64,000 nucleotides of DNA from Flavobacterium sp. 1 (GTDB lineage: Bacteria > Bacteroidota > Bacteroidia > Flavobacteriales > Flavobacteriaceae), in contig NZ_PGER01000001.1 of assembly GCF_002797935.1 (NCBI RefSeq), positions 3,844,001 to 3,908,000 on the forward strand. The letters are read 5' to 3'. The translations under genes were made by a program, and so were the position numbers. The notes beneath the pieces are model-generated. The model was given only the letters and a program-made list of their open reading frames with translations, was not told where the DNA came from and made no database searches. Shown here one piece after another: positions 56,801 through 64,000 of this stretch. The stretch's first letter is position 1. Every line of letters starts with the position of its first letter.

Positions 56801-58339
56801 ATTACTATACCATTGATAAGTAAGACTAGCTCCTGTAGCCGTTACAGAAATAGCGCTCGCTGTTCCATTCAAACAAATTGTTTGTGTTGCTGTTGAAGGC
56901 TGTGCAGTTATTGATGTCGGTGTTGATGACGAATATATAGTAAGAGTAACTGGATATGTTGTTGAGCTTGAACACACAGGATAGTCTTTTATAACCGTTA
57001 GCACTCCATTATAAGTACCTGGAGCAATACCCCAAGCATATTGAATAGTTATTGTTCCTGAACCAGATGACACAGCAGAATAATTTATGTCCTGTACGCC
57101 AGCTGTGTTTGCGGCCGCATCAAAATCAATTTTAACTGCACTGGCATTTCCAGTGGTGGCTGTATAAGAAAGTGTACTATTACTTGCATTTTGACAAGCT
57201 GGTGAATTGGTACTTACTAATGAAATTGTCAATTCTGGATTAACAATTACAGAAGCTGTAGGATTTGAATAAACCACTGGACAAGCTCCGCTACCCATAA
57301 CTACCTGATAAGTCCAAGTACCTGCCGCCGAAGGATTTTCAGAAAAAGATGTCAATCCGGCAGTACCTGGAATGGCACTATACGTACCATTATCTAACTT
57401 TTTTTCCCATCTTACTACAGTTCCTACACCACTAGTAGTCAAATTTGGTGTCGAAGAATTAAAACATATTGGACCACCGCCATAAACTCCATAATTTGTT
57501 GGAGTTGGATTTATTACAACATCTGTTGTTACTGTTGAAACAATACCGTCATTTCTTTTAATATCAACGCTGTACATGCCACCATGGTTGTAAACGTCTA
57601 CATTATTAATAGTATAAGCAGCACTGCTGCTGAAAGCAGGATTATAGATTCCACTACCAGACCATTTATATGTATATGTGTAAGAACCAGATGTTGCAAC
57701 TGGCGCGGTAGCAGTAAGTATTAGCTGGCTTCCAGTACATACGGGTGTATTAGAAGTAGCACTTCCTGTTCCACCTCTAGCATTAAATGTATTAAAATCA
57801 GAGAGAGCTCCTCCACCGGATCCATTACACGCAGAAATCTTATCTGTTCCTATAAAAAGAGCAGTATTGTTACTGCAAGAACCACTTTCAGACATTAATT
57901 TTCCAGATCCATTAACTACAAATGAAGTATTCGCCGGAAAAGTTATTGATTTATTACCAATAAATGACATAATACCATTTGAATTGATTATAACGCTTTT
58001 AGTGTTAACCGTAAAATCACCAGATACAATTAATTTTCCACTTGCCCCATTTCCAATTACCAAAGAGGTAAAACTATTACTTATGCTAGTGTTTAATGTG
58101 ATGTTATATGTGTCACGAATTGTAACAGTTCCTGTTCCTGTATTCTGACCTGGGTAACTTGTTGCCACAACCCATCCAGTGCCGTTATAATATTCCCAAC
58201 TCGAAAGAGTCGTCCAGTTTCCAGTTGCAATAGAACGATAATCTCCTGTAGTTTGTCCGAAAACTGTGTTTCCATATAAAAAGACAACAAAAAACAAAAA
58301 GACTGCTAAATTCTTAGATTTAGGTAAAATTATTTTCAT
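53870..58339 (-). CDS. Giant T9SS-exported surface protein 2 (Ig-like repeats, type C sorting domain)
   Basis: 1489 residues from ATG 58339, which gives the signal peptide MKIILPKSKNLAVFLFFVVF ending near VFGQ; an upstream ATG at 58426 would bury it. The N-terminal part (about 30-170) is a beta-rich region like a G8 or pectin-lyase-like solenoid (GNWTTLSSWE, LIVSGDFTVN). Two tandem Ig-like repeats of 94 residues share ICLNGTA, YQWYSN and YYYCVV. A PKD-like unit and the same C-terminal module and type C sorting domain as the neighbours follow. Its last 80 or so residues differ from those of protein 3 at only a few positions. Confidence 0.85.
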   Translation of the reverse strand: MKIILPKSKNLAVFLFFVVFLYGNTVFGQTTGDYRSIATGNWTTLSSWEYYNGTGWVVATSYPGQNTGTGTVTIRDTYNITLNTSISNSFTSLVIGNGASGKLIVSGDFTVNTKSVIINSNGIMSFIGNKSITFPANTSFVVNGSGKLMSESGSCSNNTALFIGTDKISACNGSGGGALSDFNTFNARGGTGSATSNTPVCTGSQLILTATAPVATSGSYTYTYKWSGSGIYNPAFSSSAAYTINNVDVYNHGGMYSVDIKRNDGIVSTVTTDVVINPTPTNYGVYGGGPICFNSSTPNLTTSGVGTVVRWEKKLDNGTYSAIPGTAGLTSFSENPSAAGTWTYQVVMGSGACPVVYSNPTASVIVNPELTISLVSTNSPACQNASNSTLSYTATTGNASAVKIDFDAAANTAGVQDINYSAVSSGSGTITIQYAWGIAPGTYNGVLTVIKDYPVCSSSTTYPVTLTIYSSSTPTSITAQPSTATQTICLNGTASAISVTATGASLTYQWYSNSTASNSGGTLISGATSSSYTPLTTAAGTKYYYCVVTGGCGSSAISAVSGAILINGLPAISSQVTPAQTICLNGTATAMLVMATGAGLGYQWYSNATASNSGGTSIGSATLSSYTPPTTTAGTTYYYCVVSGTCAPLVTSSVSGAILINPAPTLTSASQIIFSCDNSPATIKLTGLLSGSTSRVDYTINGVAQTPITGLTEVAGEATFDTRILSSTDNGKTLQITGITTTSASPSCPKSFAIDVILNVKPDSGGISLNGGTAIASGGTTTFSEKTSATFSIVAIPGATSYTWFVPGGWSITAGGGTNQITVTTGTEFQSGNVTVTANNMFCPSSLGVTLTSIAPPAPTPDLVIPVKCNTKGSISFNNLPAGSWTLNVTKDGVGSTISGSGNIFTLSNLTGGNYTFTVTDAFGTSVSSAIVNVDIVTKTWNGSGWFKDSVASVAPTSDENVEFAAGSYVTSAAIDACSCTVKNGASVKIDVGGVLNIVEGLTVETGGTLIFENNASLIQTNDNAVNIGSITYKRSTPLLQDLDYEYWSSPVAGQTLGALYTSDRYFRYTNGAWVAQTSGTTMDIGRGYIIRYRTAVPSKQSVEFNGVPNNGIRTITAQGANRSNLIGNPYPSAIDAEAFILDPANSIITGALYFWTHFSARRLDGTTYKYDADDYAAFSLTGSIGTAPSIQNAINNGTIPPSATIIPSGKIAAGQSFFVINDNDGDFTFNNSMRFDYENGDVNNNSQFFKPSSTKKRAKIEKDRIWLNLNNDEGAFKQLLVGYITGATNDFDKLYDGVTRNGNAYVDFYSVNNSKNYTIQGRGLPFDKADEVPLGYKSTIAGTFQIGIDNVDGSMVNQAIYLEDKQTNTIHDLKAGSYSFATEIGVFNDRFVLRYMNNTSKLGTGDVETKGKGVFVSVRNREIKINSFDQTMSSVKVYDLKGSLLYEKNKVDKNEFIIDTLNASNQFMIVMVQLEDGKWISEEIIFHD
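56361..56924 (-). repeat. Two tandem 282-bp units (94-residue Ig-like repeats)
   Basis: The word ATTAGAATTGCT starts one unit at 56361 and the next at 56643. The units share long runs such as CCAGAATTACTTGC and ATTACTATACCA. They encode the two Ig-like repeats of giant surface protein 2. Confidence 0.65.
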
Positions 58340-58741
58340 ATAATTTGAGGCTTTTGTGGTATTATTATTGTAAAAATAAGAAAAAACTCTCTTTTGTGTT
58401 AAATATAATTCTCTAGAACAAAACACGTATTTTTACGTGCCAAAAATAAACAATAAAAGTTATCTTTTACAAAAAATTATTCAATTTGACTGATTAACAG
58501 ATAAGTAACGACAAAAACAGCAACTTTGTAAACCTATATGTACAAAAAAAAACAATTACAACATTAATACGCTATCCACTATAATCTTGAACTGTCTTTT
58601 TTCTCACTGTAAAACAAACGCTGTTTTTAACAGGATATTCACTTATAGATCTTTAAAGATATGCAATATTTTCAAAATAAAAAACAGCTTAAGCAGATTT
58701 TAATTCAATATAACAAATTGTAAGCAAAAACATACTAATAC

Positions 58742-58798
58742 AAACGAGGTTCACGAACTCCCATGAAAATAAAAGTATAGTGAAGTAGTCGGGGATCA
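58742..58798 (-). repeat. Dispersed intergenic element, copy C
   Basis: The reverse complement reads CTACTTCACTATAC ... GGGAGTTCGTGAACC, matching 46270-46325 in order and spacing with several changes. Confidence 0.55.
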
Positions 58799-59158
58799 AA
58801 AAATAAACATTTTGCCATTCTGCCATTATTCAAAAAAAAACTATGGTTAACGGTTTCAACAGTTGGAAATAATAATAACCCGCTCGTATAATTCTGTTTA
58901 AATAAAAATGAACCACATACATAGATTTAAAAACAAATCATTAAGGAATGAATAGAAACAGCACTATTTTTCATATAGACTGGCTGCTTGAAAAGCAAAC
59001 CATCTATCAAGCTCTTTTTAAACACTATAAATTCTATGTATGCGTTAAAAAATAATTGCGCCGAACGTGTGACTATTTTATAAAAGTTAGTAAGTATGAC
59101 TTATTGAAAAATGGTATTCTCTCCCTCAAATACAACTATATTCAAACTCAGTGCATAA

Positions 59159-59192
59159 AAAAACCCATTCCGAACAAACAGAATGGGTTTTT
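59159..59192 (-). terminator. Terminator of giant surface protein 3
   Basis: Perfect 12-bp arms AAAAACCCATTC / GAATGGGTTTTT. It is similar in sequence to the terminator at 53817-53844, as expected for duplicated genes. Confidence 0.8.
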
Positions 59193-59215
59193 ATTAAAAG
59201 AAACAGTACTATTAG

Positions 59216-62200
59216 TTAATCATGAAAAATAATTTCTTCACTTATCCATTTGCCGTCTTCCAGCTGCACCATGACAATCATAAACTGATTACTGGCGTTT
59301 AAAGTATCAATAATGAATTCATTTTTGTCTACTTTGTTTTTTTCATACAACAAGCTTCCTTTTAGATCATATACTTTTACTGATGTCAAAGTCTGGTCAA
59401 AAGAATTGATCTTTATCTCACGATTTCTTACCGATACAAAAACTCCTTTTCCTTTGGCTTCAACATCACCTGTACCCAATTTGGAAGTATTAGCATATCG
59501 AAGCACAAAGCGATCATTGAATGTCCCGATTGCTGTTGTAAAGGAATACGATCCAGACTTTAAATCATAAATGCTGCCAGTCATTTTATCTTCCAAATAA
59601 ATCGCCTGATTCACCATACCGCCATCAACATTATTAATGCCAATCTGGAATGTTCCTGCTATTGTCGTTTTATACCCCAATGGCACTTCATCAGTTTTAT
59701 CAAAAGGTAATCCGCGTCCCTGAACAGTATAATTCTTCGAATTGTTAACACTGTAAAAATCAACAAAAGCATTTCCATTGCGGGTTACGCCATCATACAG
59801 CCTATCAAAATCATTAGTCGCTCCTGTAATATAGCCTACTAATAACTGCTTGAAAGCACCTCCATCATTGGTTAAATTCAGCCAAACCCTATCTTTCTCA
59901 ATCTTTGCCGCTTTCTTAGTCCCCGATGGCTTGAAAAATTGACTGTTATTTATAATATTTCCATTACTATCCAATCGCAATGAATTATCAAATTTAAAAT
60001 AATCATCCAGATCACTAACTACAAAAAAGGCTTGTCCTGCCGCTATTTCACCCGTAGGAACCACACCTGTACCATTGGTACTTGGAGCAGCGCCGGTTCC
60101 TCCTGTCAGATTAAACAAAGCATAATCATCTGCAGTATAAATATAGGCAGTCCCAGCAGTATTCAATTGTCTGGCAGTGTAGTGTGTCCAAAAATACAAT
60201 GTCCCTCCAATTACCGCTTCATTATTCATTATAAATGCTTCTCCATCTATGGCAGAAGGATATGGATTCCCTATTAAATTGCTTTTATTAACCCCTTGAG
60301 ATCTTATTGATTGGAGACCATTGTTGGGTACTCCTTTAAACTCAACACTTTGATAAAAAGGCGGACTGCTTGTACGGACACGAATAATATATCCCCGGGC
60401 CGCATCCATTATGACATTACCTCCCTGTGCTTCCCAATTCCCATTAGTATATCTGTAATATCTGTCACTAACCCACAAATCACTCAGCTTTTGAGATGCT
60501 ACTGGTGAGCTCCAGTACTCATAATCAAAATCTTTTAATCCTGGGGTAGTGCGTTTGTAAGTGATTGTTCCTTGATTTACTGCATTATCATTTGTCTGTA
60601 CCAAACTCGCATTGTTCTCGAATATCAATCCGCCCTGCACATTCAAACCGTTTGTAATGTTTAAAGCCAATCCGGAAGCTATCGTAACAGTCGCACCAGA
60701 ATTAATTACACAGGAACAAGAATTTACTGTAACTGGCAGGTTATAATCGGCATTAAAAACAACAAAATCATTCAAAGACGGCGCACCAGCAGGTGACCAG
60801 GAGCCATTCCAAGTTTTTGTAGCCAATGGCTGTATTGTAGCAGATGCACTTGCCGAAACACATGCTGCACCTGTTTGAGACGTTACTGCATAATCTCCTG
60901 CAGCAAGCCCTGAAAAGCTTCCTATAGCATTTGTAACTGCCGCCACCACTGGATTAGTCCCTGTTAAAGTATATACAGTTCCTGGTGCTGGTGAACTAAC
61001 TGCTATTTTTCCTGTAGGAACTGAACAAGTAGGTGCTGTTACTGAAACTCCAGGTGCTGCTGGCGGAGTATTACTTAATGCAACCCATATATAACTAGGA
61101 CAAATCAAATTATTTGCTATTATCGAAACTGTTCCGCTTTGTGCATTACTGCCTGTTGTTATTGTCAAAGTAGTCGTTCCCAGCCCGCTTATGGGTGTCC
61201 AGCCTGATGGATATCCCCAAGTATAGCTTACAGCCCCAGCAACCGGCGCTATACTAAAAACGGCTGTTGTCGAAGGACAATAGACTGCGCTTCCATTTGA
61301 AGCATAAGCTGCACCATTCAAAGAAATATTTCCTAAATCAGTATTTACATTTAGCGTTACTGCATTTGAAGTCACCGATGGCGTACAGCTGCCACTTACC
61401 ACACAGCGATACTGATAGGTATTCATAGCAGTAGTTGCTACTGTGATATTCATTGTAGCAGTTGTCACATTTGAATAGGGTGCGCTATTGGAAAGGTTAT
61501 TAAAAATTGTCCCTCCATTGGTACTTAACTGCCATTGGTATGCTACTCCTGATCCAGAAGCGGCTACCGTAAATGAAGCGTTATCTGCAGCGCAAACAAT
61601 ACTGCTTGATGGCTGCCCAGTTATTGTTGGAACGGGGTTAACCGTTACAGTTGCCGTTCCTGTGATCGCAGTGCTGCAAGTCGGAGAGCCTTGATAAGCA
61701 ACGCTAACCAAATTGTAAGCAAAAGTACCTGCCGCAGTTGTTGGTGCCGATACTGCCGCAGTTGTGCTTGCTCCCACATTAACAGTCGCACTAGCACCTC
61801 CATTAATATTGTATGTAATGGTGACTGCTGCTGTCTGTGGATTTGTAAAAGTAATATTAAGAGCAGTGCCTCCTTGACAAACACTGGCTGTTCCGCTGAT
61901 ACCTGCTGAAGGAATAGCATTAACCGTAATTGTAGCACTACCCGTCATGTCTGCTGCACTAGCTGTACATTTCGAATCACTTAATGCTGTTACGGTATAT
62001 GTTTTAGTCGATGATGGCGTAACATTAAAAGTATATGGGCTTGAAGCTATACTACTTACTGAAACTGGAGTCGTTCCATCAGTATAAGTTAAACTCCATG
62101 GACCAGTGCCGGTCAAGTCAATTGATATGGTTTTAAATGTACCATTACATGTTGTTGCTGTTCCGCTGACAATAGAGGTTGGCTTTATATTAACCGTAAT

Positions 62201-63712
62201 TGTTGCCGGAGCAGAATCCTCAGGACAGCCACCAGAATTTGCTAACACAATCGCTCTAAACTTAGTTGTCAAACTTAAATCAGTTATAGTTAAAGTTGTA
62301 GCTGTATTTGCAATCACGGTGCTTGTTATAAAATCATCTACTGAGCTTTCCCATCTTATTACACTAGCTTTCCCTGCTCCATTACCAATAGGCAGAGAAG
62401 TACCAGACAATGTTAATGTTGTATTATTTGTAAAAGAACAATAACTGGCGCTTCCTGCTACAGTTCCAGCTGTCACTGTGGTAGCAACAACTGTTACAGC
62501 AAGGCTTTTAGCCGCACTTGTTCCGCAGCCGTTACTAGCTGTAACGGTGATATTTCCATTGTTCCCAACTAATCCTGTTGTTACAAAAATTGATGTTGTG
62601 CCATTTCCAGAATTTATAGTCCAGCCTGATGGCACTGTCCAAGTATATGATGTAGCTCCAGACACAGCTGTGATTGTATATATTTGCCCTGAATTTGAAG
62701 GGCATTGCGGAGTGGTTCCCGTAATGCTGCCTGGAGTTGATGGAGCAACTGAAGTTATAGTCAACGTTCCATAATCCCCATTTTTAGTACATCCGCCAGA
62801 AGTAATTTTGGCTCTATATTTATTCCCGCTTAATCCAGTACCAGAAATTGTTACCGTAAGAGTATTTGTTGTAACTCCTGAATACGGAGCTGCATTTGTC
62901 AAATCAGTCCAGCCAGAACCCGCATTTACCTGCCATTGATATGTAGGTGAACTGCCACTAGTAACGACTGTAAAAGAAGCTGTAGGCGTACTTGTGCAAA
63001 CGATAGCATTTAAAGTACCGCTAACTGTATAGGGGCATATTCCATATAAAACAGTGTTTACTAAATCAACTAAAACTTGAGTTTCAGGAGGAGTATTGAC
63101 AGTTGTTCCCGGCGCCACATTATTATCTATGGAAACCGGTGTTATTGTTACTGTTGCATTAGGATTTACAGCATAAATTTGACCAGTGCCATTTCCTCCT
63201 GTCAGATCAAAATCACCTATAATATTACCACCCACCACTACATTTCCTTGTTTTTGTAATTCAGAAGTAGCGGGACTTAACAAATCGCCTACAATAATAA
63301 CGGTGCTTTTCCAAAAATCGGTAGTGCCATTATTAATATAATTTCCATAAACAATTACTGTTGACAATCCGGAACCATTTGCTGTGCTAAAATTTCCTCC
63401 AGAATTTACCGTGAAGTTCCCTGAAGTCGTACTGCTTCCAACTGTAAACACAACGCCATCATTGGCCATTAAAGTTCCTGAAACACTTATACTTTTTGCG
63501 GCAGCATCTGCAGTAATTGTTACAGTGCCTCCTGATGCTATTACAACATCATCTGCTGCAGTTGGAACAATTCCTCCAACCCAAGAACTGCCTGAATTCC
63601 AATTCCCTCCAGTGCCAGTACTTGTTATAGTTGCTCCAAACGCTGTTATCTGCATAAATAAAGAAAACAAAAAAGCTGCTAAAATCTGAGATTTAGGTAG
63701 AATTATTTTCAT
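59216..63712 (-). CDS. Giant T9SS-exported surface protein 3 (PKD/Ig-like repeats, type C sorting domain)
   Basis: 1498 residues from ATG 63712, giving the signal peptide MKIILPKSQILAAFLFSLF ending near AFGA; ATG 63772 would add 20 residues before it. The N-terminal part (about 30-190) is a beta-solenoid-like region (NWNSGSSWVGGIVPTAADDVV). A chain of PKD and Ig-like units follows (PSTPGSITGTTPQCP; SYTWTVPSGW; YQWQVNAGSGW; SYTWGYPSGW). The C-terminal module shared with proteins 1 and 2 (NDFDRLYDGVTRNGNAFVDFYSVNNSKNY region) ends in the type C sorting domain. No catalytic site seen. Likely adhesin or cell-surface glycan binder, exported by T9SS. Confidence 0.85.
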   Translation of the reverse strand: MKIILPKSQILAAFLFSLFMQITAFGATITSTGTGGNWNSGSSWVGGIVPTAADDVVIASGGTVTITADAAAKSISVSGTLMANDGVVFTVGSSTTSGNFTVNSGGNFSTANGSGLSTVIVYGNYINNGTTDFWKSTVIIVGDLLSPATSELQKQGNVVVGGNIIGDFDLTGGNGTGQIYAVNPNATVTITPVSIDNNVAPGTTVNTPPETQVLVDLVNTVLYGICPYTVSGTLNAIVCTSTPTASFTVVTSGSSPTYQWQVNAGSGWTDLTNAAPYSGVTTNTLTVTISGTGLSGNKYRAKITSGGCTKNGDYGTLTITSVAPSTPGSITGTTPQCPSNSGQIYTITAVSGATSYTWTVPSGWTINSGNGTTSIFVTTGLVGNNGNITVTASNGCGTSAAKSLAVTVVATTVTAGTVAGSASYCSFTNNTTLTLSGTSLPIGNGAGKASVIRWESSVDDFITSTVIANTATTLTITDLSLTTKFRAIVLANSGGCPEDSAPATITVNIKPTSIVSGTATTCNGTFKTISIDLTGTGPWSLTYTDGTTPVSVSSIASSPYTFNVTPSSTKTYTVTALSDSKCTASAADMTGSATITVNAIPSAGISGTASVCQGGTALNITFTNPQTAAVTITYNINGGASATVNVGASTTAAVSAPTTAAGTFAYNLVSVAYQGSPTCSTAITGTATVTVNPVPTITGQPSSSIVCAADNASFTVAASGSGVAYQWQLSTNGGTIFNNLSNSAPYSNVTTATMNITVATTAMNTYQYRCVVSGSCTPSVTSNAVTLNVNTDLGNISLNGAAYASNGSAVYCPSTTAVFSIAPVAGAVSYTWGYPSGWTPISGLGTTTLTITTGSNAQSGTVSIIANNLICPSYIWVALSNTPPAAPGVSVTAPTCSVPTGKIAVSSPAPGTVYTLTGTNPVVAAVTNAIGSFSGLAAGDYAVTSQTGAACVSASASATIQPLATKTWNGSWSPAGAPSLNDFVVFNADYNLPVTVNSCSCVINSGATVTIASGLALNITNGLNVQGGLIFENNASLVQTNDNAVNQGTITYKRTTPGLKDFDYEYWSSPVASQKLSDLWVSDRYYRYTNGNWEAQGGNVIMDAARGYIIRVRTSSPPFYQSVEFKGVPNNGLQSIRSQGVNKSNLIGNPYPSAIDGEAFIMNNEAVIGGTLYFWTHYTARQLNTAGTAYIYTADDYALFNLTGGTGAAPSTNGTGVVPTGEIAAGQAFFVVSDLDDYFKFDNSLRLDSNGNIINNSQFFKPSGTKKAAKIEKDRVWLNLTNDGGAFKQLLVGYITGATNDFDRLYDGVTRNGNAFVDFYSVNNSKNYTVQGRGLPFDKTDEVPLGYKTTIAGTFQIGINNVDGGMVNQAIYLEDKMTGSIYDLKSGSYSFTTAIGTFNDRFVLRYANTSKLGTGDVEAKGKGVFVSVRNREIKINSFDQTLTSVKVYDLKGSLLYEKNKVDKNEFIIDTLNASNQFMIVMVQLEDGKWISEEIIFHD

Positions 63713-64000
63713 GTGACTTGGTGATTTTGTGGTATTTTTTATTCTAAAAACGAGAAAAATAAAAAGACTCAAACCGCTTTTTATTTCTTAGAAACAACAA
63801 TGTTCTGTTTTCATGTAAAATAGACGCACACAAACACAAAACACGTACTTTTGCCTATTAAAATTAAATATTAAAAGCTTACAAACCACCACAAAGCCAA
63901 TATTATACTTGATTATCAGATAACTAGCATAAAAGCAATTATTTTGTAAATTTATATACACAAAAAAATGTACCATTTACAACCTTCAACCACTGTTTTT
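63713..64000. other. Upstream region of giant protein 3, window end
   Basis: A/T rich, with ACACGTAC and ACCACAAAA words in common with the leader of giant protein 2, which points to a duplicated promoter region. No other gene is supported to the window edge. Confidence 0.45.

Larger units (their letters stand above)
58340..59215. other. Intergenic region between giant proteins 2 and 3
   Basis: Next to gene 2 lies a CACGTA/TACGTG hairpin (about 58425-58439) within a leader that resembles that of gene 3 (shared ACACGTA and ACCACAAAA words). Bases 58742-58798 hold repeat copy C and 59159-59192 a terminator. The rest shows no supported gene. Confidence 0.5.

Noticed and set aside
56361..56924. 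Possible CRISPR-like repeat
   Set aside because: There are only two long units, in frame with a protein-coding Ig-like domain; no spacers.
62106..62444. Open frames on the plus strand inside giant gene 3
   Set aside because: Antisense shadows caused by the repetitive Thr/Ser/Val-rich coding sequence.

Overview
This window is chromosomal DNA of a Flavobacterium-like member of the Bacteroidota. The evidence is the AT-rich sequence, a SusC/SusD pair, TAnnTTTG-type -7 promoter boxes, secreted proteins with type IX secretion (T9SS) C-terminal sorting domains, and Bacteroidota-style lipoproteins. No rRNA, tRNA, CRISPR array, phage or complete insertion sequence was seen.

Bases 1-42105 are dominated by a large arabinan/L-arabinose utilisation locus. 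In order it holds: a six-gene hydrolase operon (GH43, a GH43-like/GH51 fusion with an apparent frameshift at its start, GH127, an esterase, GH39, GH43; 614-10598); transketolase and transaldolase/F6P-aldolase (10966-13802); a GH31 enzyme (13961-16402); a divergent Nudix-family regulator resembling AraR of Bacteroides (16541-17230, minus); a SusC/SusD operon with two endo-arabinanase-like GH43 enzymes, a GH51 and two more GH43 enzymes (17840-29089); a second long GH51 (29314-31299); araB-araD-araA plus a lipoprotein aldose 1-epimerase (31464-37242); and, on the minus strand, a GH97 enzyme (40186-42105). Together these would bind and import arabinan fragments, cut backbone and side chains, release L-arabinose, convert it to D-xylulose-5-phosphate and feed the non-oxidative pentose phosphate pathway.

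The strongest non-coding signal is a 21-bp element with consensus TAAGTGT-N7-ACACTTA (left arm often CAAATGT). It occurs seven times, once before each transcription unit of the locus including the regulator itself. In five copies it directly abuts the -7 promoter box. It is proposed as the operator of the AraR-like Nudix regulator.

A small AT-rich accessory cassette of three tightly coupled unknown genes (38020-39948: lipoprotein, soluble protein, two-helix membrane protein) sits between galM and GH97, beside a decayed reading frame.

Bases 42235-64000 are outside the arabinan locus: a T9SS-exported reprolysin-like metalloprotease with a P domain, ribF (TTG start), a small membrane protein, bioB, and three giant minus-strand surface proteins with the same C-terminal module and T9SS type C sorting domain. 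Two of the three have almost identical C-termini. Several dispersed palindromic or repeated intergenic elements lie between these genes.
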